Shown here in pieces: positions 48,201 to 60,657 of a stretch of 64,000 bases of DNA; the stretch's first letter is position 1; each line of letters begins with the position of its first letter. The notes below the pieces were generated by a model, which saw only the letters and a list, made by a program, of their open reading frames with translations, did no database searches and had not been told where the DNA came from. The position numbers were made by a program, and so were the translations under genes. This stretch comes from Pleodorina starrii (Eukaryota > Chlorophyta > Chlorophyceae > Chlamydomonadales > Volvocaceae), in NCBI GenBank assembly GCA_030267565.1, contig BRXU01000007.1:1922001-1986000 (forward strand), given 5' to 3'.

Positions 48201-51200
48201 GGACCTGGGCCTGCGCCTGCTGCTTCACCGATGCCGGCAGCTCGGCCTCCAATGGCAGGGCGCTGACGTCCTGCCAGAAGTTGGCGATGATCTGCGGCAG
48301 TCGCCTGGCGTCGCTGACCAGCTGGCCCGTGCGGGGGTCGCGCAGCATGGAGGGGCCGGGGCCGCCCCCGTTGCCGCCATCGCTCTGTTCCCGGATGAGG
48401 GCGGTGAGGGCCCTGGAGGGGCGCTCGCCTTCACTGATCCGGTTCCGCCGGGCGTCCCGGGCCGCCTCGTTGGCCGCGGCCCGCATGCCCTTCTGCACTG
48501 CCACCTGCGCCTCCACTGCCGCCGCCAGCCGTTCCTCGTTGGAGGGGTCGGCGTCCAGGGCGCTGGCGGCGTCCTGTGCTGCCGCCGCTAGCTGCTGCAC
48601 GCTGGCGGCTGGCCGGACGCGGCGCGTTTGTGCTTCTCGGTTGAGCCGGGCCACCTGGGCTGTGAGCCGGCGTTTGAACGCCGGCCACCAGTCCAGCACG
48701 GCCTGCTGCGGGTGCTCACCGCCGGTGGGGGCCGCTCCCACTTCCTCGTCTAGCCAGTCGCCCAGGCTGCGTTTCAGGTCCGCATGCGCTAGGCAGTGGA
48801 GGCGGAGGCGGCGCGGGAGATTGGTGTTGGGGGGCGGTTGGCGGGCTGCAATGTGGGCGATGGCGAGCCGATGGTCAGACGGCGAGGTGACGTTGATGTA
48901 CGCTTTCGCGAGGTATGGGCAGGCCGCCTCAGGCAGGTAGATGCGGTCCAGGCGAGAGCCCCCAGGCCGCGGTCCCCGGTATAGGTACGTGAACTCACGG
49001 CGCTGGGGGTGCAGCGTGCGAAAGCTGTCCACCATCCCTGCGGCCGCCGCCGCCTCCTGCAGCTGCATGGATGGGGCCGCGTCTGCTGCACGCAGGTCCG
49101 GACTGGGGCAGTCCAGGGCCGGGTTCTCCACAAAGTTGAAATCGCCGCACCACAGCAGTACCGAGCCATCTGCCGCCGCATCTGCGGCGGCGGGGGCCAG
49201 GCCTGCCTGACACAGCTGTTGCCGCAGGCCCGCGGCGCCATCCCTCCCGGCCTGCGGGAAGTAGACGCTGCAGACCCGCACATGATGTCCGCCCCACTTA
49301 AATCTGCACTCCGTGAACCACCCCGCGGGCACGCCGGCGGGCGCGGGGAGGGCCTCGATGGCGCGGGGGGGAAGGAGGTTTGCACGGACGAGGATCGCCA
49401 CGCCCGCGGTGTGTTGGCTGTTTGAGTACGAGTGCGCTGCTATGGTCCAGCCCGGCTGGTGGAGCCGGTCTGCGGCGGCCGTTAGGGCCGCCTCCAGTGC
49501 GCTCCGGTCCGGGTCCCCGGTGTGGTGAGTCTCCTGCAGACCCACCACGTCGAGCTGGAGCTGGGCCCAAAGCTGCATCGCCGCTTCGAAGCACGCTGCG
49601 GCGCGCGCCTCCCACACTCGTAAGCCTCCCATGTTATGGGACGCCACTCGCAGTGGCCGGGTTAATTGGGCCCGACCTCCCTGACCCCTTGCTGCTCTCA
49701 TTGCTGTGGAGCCAGCGGCGTTGCCGCCGCCGGGGCCTGGGGGGGTTGGTCTGCGTTAGTCTGGGCGCCGTCTTGGCTGGCCTGGGATAGCCGTAGCTCC
49801 AGGCTGAATGCACGCAGGCTGGCCGCGGGGGTGCTGGCACTGCTGCGCTGGGAGGGGCTAAGGCTGCATGTGTGCGCCTGGCGGGAGGCCGAGGCGGGGG
49901 TTCTGTCCACTGCTGGCTTCCGGCGCGTGTTGGCGGATTTTTCGCGCATTGCGTCTCCGACTGTGCCTCTCACCCTGGCACTCCGACCCCGCAGCCGGAG
50001 CACGACTGCTGCGTCCGATTCGCCCACTTTGCGCGTCCATCCGCCGCCACCTTTTGCCTGGCGGGCATCAGCTCTGGCCAGGATCTCCGCGTCCGTCAGG
50101 TCCGCGATGCAGCGGCCCTGGCTGGGTCGTTTCCTGGCTGAGGCCTCCTCTGGGCTCGTCTCGCACGGCGAGCGCTGCCGCCCCCGCTCTTTCTGCGCAC
50201 TGGCGCTGGGGTCAGCAGGGGTCATCGCCGTCGGCGTCTCAGTGGCGGCGAGCCCCGTAGGGCAGCTGCTTCCTGCCCCAGGTGTACGCTGGGTTTGCCG
50301 TGGCGTTCTCCGGGGTGCCGCCGGCGTCAACTGCTGCTGCTGCGGCTGCCGCTGCTGAGGCGGCTGCTGTGGCTGACCGACGGCTGGTTCCGCTGCGATG
50401 GCAGCATGCTCCTCGGCCGAGTCCGCATTGGCGGGCGCCGCAGCCTGCTCCTCCTGCTGGTGTTGCCGCGCGTCGGCTGGGCCTGCCGTGGTGGCTGCCT
50501 GGACTGTGGCCTCGTGTGCTAGGGCCGCCGTGTTGGCAGGGCCTTCGGGTGTGCCGGCCGTAGCGGTCGCGTCCGCGGCGGCGGCGCGCTCCGCGGCGGC
50601 GGCGCGCTCCGCGGCGGCGGCACGCTCCGCGGCGGCGGCACGTTCCGCGGCGTGTGTGTGTGTGTGGGGGGGTGTGTCTCGTTACAGTATCTGACCGGGC
50701 CCTGACGCTGGCCAGGGGCTGCTAACCCAGCCCCGACGGAAAGACCGCCTAAGCACTCTCCCCCTTGCGGTGGGAGAAGGGCGTGAGGGGCCGCTACCCC
50801 CTCCTGCTCGACGCAGAGCTGGCTGCGTCATACACCCCATATACGGGTGTACGGCGCAGCGGCTCCCCAAAGGCTTGAGCTCACAGCCTGCCTTATACGG
50901 CAGCTGGGCCCTTCGTCCGCACAAACAGCAGTCGCGCCGGCGCACTACGCGGCGCCCGCGCTGTCCTGCCCGCCCTGAAGTCCTTGCAGCGCCGGGGCGC
51001 CCGGCCGGCCTGCTACCGGCTGGCGGTGCTCCTCTAGGCGCGAAAACAAAGCGCTGAGAACCTGCCCCGAGCTTGGTCCGGCTCGTGGGCGGTCAGCACC
51101 AAAGGAGAACCCAAGACAGCGCGCGCCCTACCCCTGCTACTACTCCTACTACGACGGCCCCGGAGAGGCCGGGGGGTGGCCCCTAGAGGCCGAGCTCCAG

Positions 51201-54200
51201 AGCGCCGCTTGGCCTCGACGCGGCAGGAGGTCGGGAGCGGGCCTTGCGGCAGCGGGCTAGGTGACGGAGCTATAGTTCGCACTAGGCGGCACCTCGCCAA
51301 CTCTCCTCACTCTCGCTAAACCCGCTCCCTAAAGCCTCCCTTGCCTACAAAAGGCAGCCTGCGGCGGTCTCTGCACCCTAAGTCCTCTCGGACCCGAAGG
51401 ACCCCCCCCTCCTCCTCCCCTCCTCTCACGCCTCCCTGCCTCGACGCCCTAAGTTCCCTCCCTCACCCCTAAAGCCCCTTCATCCCCTCACTCCACTTCC
51501 CCTCCCCCTCCCTCCATACCCATCCCTGCGTGCTGCACACACTGAAAGTGGCCGTTGACCACCGCCAGGATGGGGTGGTCAGGCCCTACCCCCTCCCATC
51601 CCCGCCTTGGCACGTCTAGCTTTGCAAACCCTCGCACACGCTGCCAAAACTCTAGCGCTGCGCGCGCCTTGGCCACCTCGACTGGGTCTGGGGCATCCGG
51701 GGCGGTGGGCGAGTTCCTGACTGCCCACAGCCCCACGCGCGCCCGTTCCATGGCCGTGAGCGCCGCCAGGCAGATCACGTCCCACACGCACTGCTGCACG
51801 CCTGGCGGTGGCTCCGCCAGCCACACGTTCGCCCGGGTGATGGGCCCGGGCACGTGGGCGGCGATCTGCTGCACCACCGCTTGCGCCACCGGGCACTCCC
51901 AGAAGTGGTGTGCACGCGGCGAGCATGCGTGTGGGCCGGCTCCCCCGTACGCGCCGCACTTGCATTGTTCTGGTGCCGCTCCCCTGATGTGGCTGTTGCC
52001 GGGGAGCGGCACGCCGTCCTGTGCCAACCGCCAGAGCGTCTCAAAGTGTTCGCGCTCCCATTTGATGGGCCACATTCGCCGGAGCATTGCCAGTACGCCT
52101 GCTGCTGGCGCCACTTCGGCGGCGGCTGGCTGATGTCCCGGCGGGTGGGCTCCTGCTGTTGCTGCTGCCGCTGCGGGTTGCTCCCGGGCTTCCCGCTCGT
52201 AGGCTGCGTGCAGGCGGGCTCGGCGCTCCGTTACTGGCTGCATCTGCAGTTGAGTGGCTTGGCGGACGGAGAGGTCGCGCAGCTTGATGCTGAGTGACCC
52301 CCCAAACCGCCAGCCCACCCGCCTCACGAACCGAGCTCGTATCGTCTCCTCCGTATCCAGCCCTGTCGCGCGTTCCGGGTGCGCCAGCACCGTCGCTGCT
52401 GCTGCACGCCATTCCGGGCTAATATCCGCCGTGAGGCGGTTGATGGCGTCGATGGTCGTCGTCCGCCTGAAGCCTGTCAGGTCGCTGGGGTCAAGGTTGG
52501 CTGTTACCCAGGCCTCCCACTCGCCAGCTGCTCGCGGGGCGGATGCGGCGGCCTGCGTCACCCTCATCAGGTCACCCACCGTGCGCAACGCCCTGCATGC
52601 CGCCAGACGCCTGTGGCGGCTCTCTAGTCCTGGCCTAGGAAGCGGGTTGGGAGCCATGTCCCTGTCCTCCTCCTCAGGCGCGAAGTCTGGATCTGCCGCC
52701 TGCGCGTCCGCTGCATCCCCCGCTTCCGCTGCCCCGCTGGTCGGTTGCGCACCGTTCGGCAAAAGGGGGTTGCCCCAAAGCGGGATATTAAGGCACCAGT
52801 CCCCGGCGGCCGGCAGTGGCGTCGTGTCAACATCTTGCACGGGGGGGAGGTAGCTGAGGGCGACGAGGAGTGTCGTGACGTCTGCGGGCAGGGGGTCTGT
52901 TCCTGGGTGGGGCATCCCTCCCTGCGCCACACCCGTGGTGAGCACGGATCCGGGGCTCAGCAGCGGGTGGTAGCCACGGAGCAGCTGGGCGAACGTTCGT
53001 ACCGACGAGTGGGCGTTGTCTGCTGGCTGGCTGGCGGTCCGGGCGAGCTTGGCCGCCTTCACCGCCTCCCGTGCGCGGGTGTGCAGGGTGAGCGGCAGCA
53101 GCCCGCATCCGCCGTCTCGCGCCGCGCCCCACATGAGCTGCCCTGGGAGGCCGGTGAGGCGCTGACATGGCTGCATGGGGCTGACCCTGCGGTCGCCTGC
53201 CTGTGCTGCCCATCTCTCCACCTGGCGGGCCTCTTCCCCCCCTCCTCGGCCGCCGTGCTCCCAGTGGTACGTCCTGATCTGTAAGGCGTATGCCGATATG
53301 AGGTTGCATCTGCCGAACACCGACAGCCGAAGTCTGGTGACGCGGTGCATCCGCTTGCGGATCTCCTCCCCGGCGCGGTGCCAGTTGGATTGCTGGCCTG
53401 TTGGGTTATTTGAGAAGCCAGCTCCGAGCGCGGTCGCGGCAGGCACCAGGCGCAGGCCCTGGATGTTTGGCACTGCGGGCGCATGGGCTGGTGCTGGCGC
53501 TTGCGGCGGGGCTGGTGCTGGAGGCGGCGGCGCGGGCGGTGGGAGCTGGGCGTCGGCTTCCGGCGGGCCTGGCGGCTGCTGAGGTGGGGGCTGCTGGGGT
53601 GGCTGCTGCGGCTGTGCCGGCAGGTGGCCAACTCTCAGGAGCTCCACTTTGTCGCGGTTTAGCCGCTGTCCGGTGGCCTGCGCAAACGTCTCCGTGGCGT
53701 CGAGGAAGGCTTGGACGGTGTGGTCGCCCTCCAGGAACACCTCTCCGTCGTCCGCAAACTGCACCGCCGTGGTTAGTTCGGCATCTGCTGGGTCCAGGCG
53801 AATGCCCAGCCCCTTGCGTTGTAGCCATGACAGCAGCGCTTGCGCGACGAAGAGGTAGAGGAGCGGGGCGAGCGGGCAGCCTTGTCGGACGCCCGCCGCC
53901 ATGCTGACCGGCTCTGACTGCCTCCCCCCCACCAGCGCCCGGGCCTGCGTGTCCGCCAACAGCGTCTGTACCCACTTTCGGAGCTGTTCGGACGCACCCA
54001 GCTCCGCCATCGCTGCCACTAGAAAGTCCCGGTGGACCGTATCGTAGGCTTTGGCAAAGTCGAGGAAGGCGACCAGCGCGTTGCGTCCCTGGCGTCGGAG
54101 GAGGTGGGGAAGGTAGCGGAGGGTGAAGATGCTTGCGCCAATGTGTCGCCCCGGGAGGAAGGCCGTTTGCTCCGCAGAGATCGCGGCATTCAGGGCGGGG

Positions 54201-57200
54201 CCAAGCCTATTTGCCATGACTTTGGCGAGGATGCGGTAGTCCGTGTTGAGCAGGGTGATGGGGCGGTAGTTGCCTGGCTGTGTGGGGTCGCCCTTTTTAT
54301 AGAGCACCTTGATGATGCCCTCGGTGAACCGCGCGGGCATGTTGCCTGTGGTGCCGATGGCGGTGTATAGGTCAGCCAGAAGGGGGGCGAACTGCCGCTG
54401 GAAGGCCCGGTAGAGCTCCGCGGGCAGGCCATCCCACCCCGGCGCTTTTCCGCGCGGCGTGGCCTTGAGAGCCGCGGCCACCTCGGTGCTGCCCACTTGG
54501 GCCCGGCCGACTGGGTCTTCCGGGTCTGCCGGCAGTCGCAGCGGGTGGTCTCGGAGGGCCTCCAGGACCTGGGCCTGCGCCTGCTGCTTCACCGATGCCG
54601 GCAGCTCGGCCTCCAATGGCAGGGCGCTGACGTCCTGCCAGAAGTTGGCGATGATCTGCGGCAGTCGCCTGGCGTCGCTGACCAGCTGGCCCGTGCGGGG
54701 GTCGCGCAGCATGGAGGGGCCGGGGCCGCCCCCGTTGCCGCCATCGCTCTGTTCCCGGATGAGGGCGGTGAGGGCCCTGGAGGGGCGCTCGCCTTCACTG
54801 ATCCGGTTCCGCCGGGCGTCCCGGGCCGCCTCGTTGGCCGCGGCCCGCATGCCCTTCTGCACTGCCACCTGCGCCTCCACTGCCGCCGCCAGCCGTTCCT
54901 CGTTGGAGGGGTCGGCGTCCAGGGCGCTGGCGGCGTCCTGTGCTGCCGCCGCTAGCTGCTGCACGCTGGCGGCTGGCCGGACGCGGCGCGTTTGTGCTTC
55001 TCGGTTGAGCCGGGCCACCTGGGCTGTGAGCCGGCGTTTGAACGCCGGCCACCAGTCCAGCACGGCCTGCTGCGGGTGCTCACCGCCGGTGGGGGCCGCT
55101 CCCACTTCCTCGTCTAGCCAGTCGCCCAGGCTGCGTTTCAGGTCCGCATGCGCTAGGCAGTGGAGGCGGAGGCGGCGCGGGAGATTGGTGTTGGGGGGCG
55201 GTTGGCGGGCTGCAATGTGGGCGATGGCGAGCCGATGGTCAGACGGCGAGGTGACGTTGATGTACGCTTTCGCGAGGTATGGGCAGGCCGCCTCAGGCAG
55301 GTAGATGCGGTCCAGGCGAGAGCCCCCAGGCCGCGGTCCCCGGTATAGGTACGTGAACTCACGGCGCTGGGGGTGCAGCGTGCGAAAGCTGTCCACCATC
55401 CCTGCGGCCGCCGCCGCCTCCTGCAGCTGCATGGATGGGGCCGCGTCTGCTGCACGCAGGTCCGGACTGGGGCAGTCCAGGGCCGGGTTCTCCACAAAGT
55501 TGAAATCGCCGCACCACAGCAGTACCGAGCCATCTGCCGCCGCATCTGCGGCGGCGGGGGCCAGGCCTGCCTGACACAGCTGTTGCCGCAGGCCCGCGGC
55601 GCCATCCCTCCCGGCCTGCGGGAAGTAGACGCTGCAGACCCGCACATGATGTCCGCCCCACTTAAATCTGCACTCCGTGAACCACCCCGCGGGCACGCCG
55701 GCGGGCGCGGGGAGGGCCTCGATGGCGCGGGGGGGAAGGAGGTTTGCACGGACGAGGATCGCCACGCCCGCGGTGTGTTGGCTGTTTGAGTACGAGTGCG
55801 CTGCTATGGTCCAGCCCGGCTGGTGGAGCCGGTCTGCGGCGGCCGTTAGGGCCGCCTCCAGTGCGCTCCGGTCCGGGTCCCCGGTGTGGTGAGTCTCCTG
55901 CAGACCCACCACGTCGAGCTGGAGCTGGGCCCAAAGCTGCATCGCCGCTTCGAAGCACGCTGCGGCGCGCGCCTCCCACACTCGTAAGCCTCCCATGTTA
56001 TGGGACGCCACTCGCAGTGGCCGGGTTAATTGGGCCCGACCTCCCTGACCCCTTGCTGCTCTCATTGCTGTGGAGCCAGCGGCGTTGCCGCCGCCGGGGC
56101 CTGGGGGGGTTGGTCTGCGTTAGTCTGGGCGCCGTCTTGGCTGGCCTGGGATAGCCGTAGCTCCAGGCTGAATGCACGCAGGCTGGCCGCGGGGGTGCTG
56201 GCACTGCTGCGCTGGGAGGGGCTAAGGCTGCATGTGTGCGCCTGGCGGGAGGCCGAGGCGGGGGTTCTGTCCACTGCTGGCTTCCGGCGCGTGTTGGCGG
56301 ATTTTTCGCGCATTGCGTCTCCGACTGTGCCTCTCACCCTGGCACTCCGACCCCGCAGCCGGAGCACGACTGCTGCGTCCGATTCGCCCACTTTGCGCGT
56401 CCATCCGCCGCCACCTTTTGCCTGGCGGGCATCAGCTCTGGCCAGGATCTCCGCGTCCGTCAGGTCCGCGATGCAGCGGCCCTGGCTGGGTCGTTTCCTG
56501 GCTGAGGCCTCCTCTGGGCTCGTCTCGCACGGCGAGCGCTGCCGCCCCCGCTCTTTCTGCGCACTGGCGCTGGGGTCAGCAGGGGTCATCGCCGTCGGCG
56601 TCTCAGTGGCGGCGAGCCCCGTAGGGCAGCTGCTTCCTGCCCCAGGTGTACGCTGGGTTTGCCGTGGCGTTCTCCGGGGTGCCGCCGGCGTCAACTGCTG
56701 CTGCTGCGGCTGCCGCTGCTGAGGCGGCTGCTGTGGCTGACCGACGGCTGGTTCCGCTGCGATGGCAGCATGCTCCTCGGCCGAGTCCGCATTGGCGGGC
56801 GCCGCAGCCTGCTCCTCCTGCTGGTGTTGCCGCGCGTCGGCTGGGCCTGCCGTGGTGGCTGCCTGGACTGTGGCCTCGTGTGCTAGGGCCGCCGTGTTGG
56901 CAGGGCCTTCGGGTGTGCCGGCCGTAGCGGTCGCGTCCGCGGCGGCGGCGCGCTCCGCGGCGGCGGCGCGCTCCGCGGCGGCGGCGCGCTCCGCGGCGGC
57001 GGCACGCTCCGCGGCGGCGGCACGTTCCGCGGCGTGTGTGTGTGGGGGGGGGGGGGGTGTCTCGTTACAGTATCTGACCGGGCCCTGACGCTGGCCAGGG
57101 GCTGCTAACCCAGCCCCGACGGAAAGACCGCCTAAGCACTCTCCCCCTTGCGGTGGGAGAAGGGCGTGAGGGGCCGCTACCCCCTCCTGCTCGACGCAGA

Positions 57201-58545
57201 GCTGGCTGCGTCGTATACCCCATATACGGGTGTACGGCGCAGCGGCTCCCCAAAAGCTTGAGCTCACAGCCTGCCTTATACGGCAGCTGGGCCCTTCGTC
57301 CGCACAAACAGCAGTCGCGCCGGCGCACTACGCGGCGCCCGCGCTGTCCTGCCCGCCCTGAAGTCCTTGCAGCGCCGGGGCGCCCGGCCGGCCTGCTACC
57401 GGCTGGCGGTGCTCCTCTAGGCGCGAAAACAAAGCGCTGAGAACCTGCCCCGAGCTTGGTCCGGCTCGTGGGCGGTCAGCACCAAAGGAGAACCCAAGAC
57501 AGCGCGCGCCCTACCCCTGCTACTACTCCTACTACGACGGCCCCGGAGAGGCCGGGGGGTGGCCCCTAGAGGCCGAGCTCCAGAGCGCCGCTTGGCCTCG
57601 ACGCGGCAGGAGGTCGGGAGCGGGCCTTGCGGCAGCGGGCTAGGTGACGGAGCTATAGTTCGCACTAGGCGGCACCTCGCCAACTCGCCTCACTCTCGCT
57701 AAACCCGCTCCCTAAAGCCTCCCTTGCCTACAAAAGGCAGCCTGCGGCGGTCTCTGCACCCTAAGTCCTCTCGGACCCGAAGGACCCCCCCCCTCCTCCT
57801 CCCCTCCTCTCACGCCTCCCTGCCTCGACGCCCTAAGTTCCCTCCCTCACCCCTAAAGCCCCTTCATCCCCTCCCTCCACTTCCCCTCCCCCTCCCTCCA
57901 TACCCATCCCTGCGTGCTGCACACACTGAAAGTGGCCGTTGACCACCGCCAGGATGGGGTGGTCAGGCCCTACCCCCTCCCATCCCCGCCTTGGCACGTC
58001 TAGCTTTGCAAACCCTCGCACACGCTGCCAAAATTCTAGCGCTGCGCGCGCCTTGGCCACCTCGACTGGGTCTGGGGCATCCGGGGCGGTGGGCGAGTTC
58101 CTGACTGCCCACAGCCCCACGCGCGCCCGTTCCATGGCCGTGAGCGCCGCCAGGCAGATCACGTCCCACACGCACTGCTGCACGCCTGGCGGTGGCTCCG
58201 CCAGCCACACGTTCGCCCGGGTGATGGGCCCGGGCACGTGGGCGGCGATCTGCTGCACCACCGTTTGCGCCACCGGGCACTCCCAGAAGTGGTGTGCGCG
58301 CGGCGAGCATGCGTGTGGGCCGGCTCCCCCGTACGCGCCGCACTTGCATTGTTCTGGTGCCGCTCCCCTTATGTGGCTGTTGCCGGGAAGCGGCACGCCG
58401 TCCTGTGCCAACCGCCAGAGCGTCTCAAAGTGTTCGCGCTCCCATTTGATGGGCCACATTCGCCGGAGCATTGCCAGTACGCCTGCTGCTGGCGCCACTT
58501 CGGCGGCGGCTGGCTGATGTCCCGGCGGGTGGGCTGTGTGTGTGT

Positions 58546-58618
<73 letters not shown>

Positions 58619-60567
58619 GTTACAGTATCTGACCGGGCCCTGACGCTGGCCAGGGGCTGCTAACCCAGCCCCGACGGAAAGACCGCCTAAGCACTCTCCC
58701 CCTTGCGGTGGGAGAAGGGCGTGAGGGGCCGCTACCCCCTCCTGCTCGACGCAGAGCTGGCTGCGTCATACACCCCATATACGGGTGTACGGCGCAGCGG
58801 CTCCCCAAAGGCTTGAGCTCACAGCCTGCCTTATACGGCAGCTGGGCCCTTCGTCCGCACAAACAGCAGTCGCGCCGGCGCACTACGCGGCGCCCGCGCT
58901 GTCCTGCCCGCCCTGAAGTCCTTGCAGCGCCGGGGCGCCCGGCCGGCCTGCTACCGGCTGGCGATGCTCCTCTAGGCGCGAAAACAAAGCGCTGAGAACC
59001 TGCCCCGAGCTTGGTCCGGCTCGTGGGCGGTCAGCACCAAAGGAGAACCCAAGACAGCGCGCGCCCTACCCCTGCTACTACTCCTACTACGACGGCCCCG
59101 GAGAGGCCGGGGGGTGGCCCCTAGAGGCCGAGCTCCAGAGCGCCGCTTGGCCTCGACGCGGCAGGAGGTCGGGAGCGGGCCTTGCGGCAGCGGGCTAGGT
59201 GACGGAGCTATAGTTCGCACTAGGCGGCACCTCGCCAACTCTCCTCACTCTCGCTAAACCCGCTCCCTAAAGCCTCCCTTGCCTACAAAAGGCAGCCTGC
59301 GGCGGTCTCTGCACCCTAAGTCCTCTCGGACCCGAAGGACCCCCCCCCTCCTCCTCCCCTCCTCTCACGCCTCCCTGCCTCGACGCCCTAAGTTCCCTCC
59401 CTCACCCATAAAGCCCCTTCATCCCCTCACTCCACTTCCCCTCCCCCTCCCTCCATACCCATCCCTGCGTGCTGCACACACTGAAAGTGGCCGTTGACCA
59501 CCGCCAGGATGGGGTGGTCAGGCCCTACCCCCTCCCATCCCCGCCTTGGCACGTCTAGCTTTGCAAACCCTCGCACACGCTGCCAAAATTCTAGCGCTGC
59601 GCGCGCCTTGGCCACCTCGTCTGGGTCTGGGGCATCCGGGGCGGTGGGCGAGTTCCTGACTGCCCACAGCCCCACGCGCGCCCGTTCCATGGCCGTGAGC
59701 GCCGCCAGGCAGATCACGTCCCACACGCACTGCTGCACGCCTGGCGGTGGCTCCGCCAGCCACACGTTCGCCCGGGTGATGGGCCCGGGCACGTGGGCGG
59801 CGATCTGCTGCACCACCGTTTGCGCCACCGGGCACTCCCAGAAGTGGTGTGCGCGCGGCGAGCATGCGTGTGGGCCGGCTCCCCCGTACGCGCCGCACTT
59901 GCATTGTTCTGGTGCCGCTCCCCTTATGTGGCTGTTGCCGGGAAGCGGCACGCCGTCCTGTGCCAACCGCCAGAGCGTCTCAAAGTGTTCGCGCTCCCAT
60001 TTGATGGGCCACATTCGCCGGAGCATTGCCAGTACGCCTGCTGCTGGCGCCACTTCGGCGGCGGCTGGCTGATGTCCCGGCGGGTGGGCTCCTGCTGCCG
60101 CTGCCGCCGCTGCGGGCTGCTCCCGGGCTTCCCGCTCGTAGGCTGCGTGCAGGCGGGCCCGGCGCTCCGTTACCGGCTGCATCTGCAGTAGGGTGGCTTG
60201 GCGGACGGAGAGGTCGCGCAGCTTGGTGCTGAGTGACCCCCCAAACCGCCAGCCCACCCGCCCCACGAACCGAGCTCGTATCGTCTCCTCCGTATCCAGC
60301 CCTGCCGCGCGTTCCGGGTGCGCCAGCACCGTCGCTGCTGCTGCACGCCATTCCGGGCTAATATCCGCCGTGAGGCGGTTGATGGCGTCGATGGTCGTCG
60401 TCCGCCTGAAGCCTGTCAGGTCGCTGGGGTCAAGGTTGGCTGTTACCCAGGCCTCCCACTCGCCAGCTGCTCGCGGGGCGGATGCGGCGGCCTGCGTCAC
60501 CCTCATCAGGTCACCCACCGTGCGCAACGCCCAACGCCCTGCATGCCGCCAGACGCCTGTGGCGGCT

Positions 60568-60657
<90 letters not shown>

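Larger units (their letters stand above)
44316..50652 (-). mobile_element. LINE copy 2, full-length L1-type retrotransposon
   Basis: In - orientation: ORF1 (from 50652), ORF2 (49701-45124), a 3' UTR of about 0.8 kb and the terminal sequence GATACTGTAACGA followed by (CA)n. Its 5' end abuts the (CA)n of copy 3. The 3' UTR contains stem-loops at 44351-44370, 44393-44413 and 44467-44487. Whether 50652 is the true 5' end is unclear, since no separate 5' UTR is visible. Confidence 0.92.
50680..57034 (-). mobile_element. LINE copy 3, full-length, near-identical to copy 2
   Basis: Offset from copy 2 by 6364 bp over ORF2 and the 3' UTR. The ORF2 proteins are identical over all 1525 residues. The difference I noticed is one extra 15-bp Ala-Glu-Arg unit in ORF1 (five instead of four) and a longer G-run at the 5' junction (57043-57057). 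Its 5' end abuts the (CA)n tail of copy 4. Confidence 0.92.

Noticed and set aside
60571..60655. Long His/Thr repeat protein from the CA tract
   Set aside because: Translation of a (CA)n microsatellite between two retroelement copies, not a gene.
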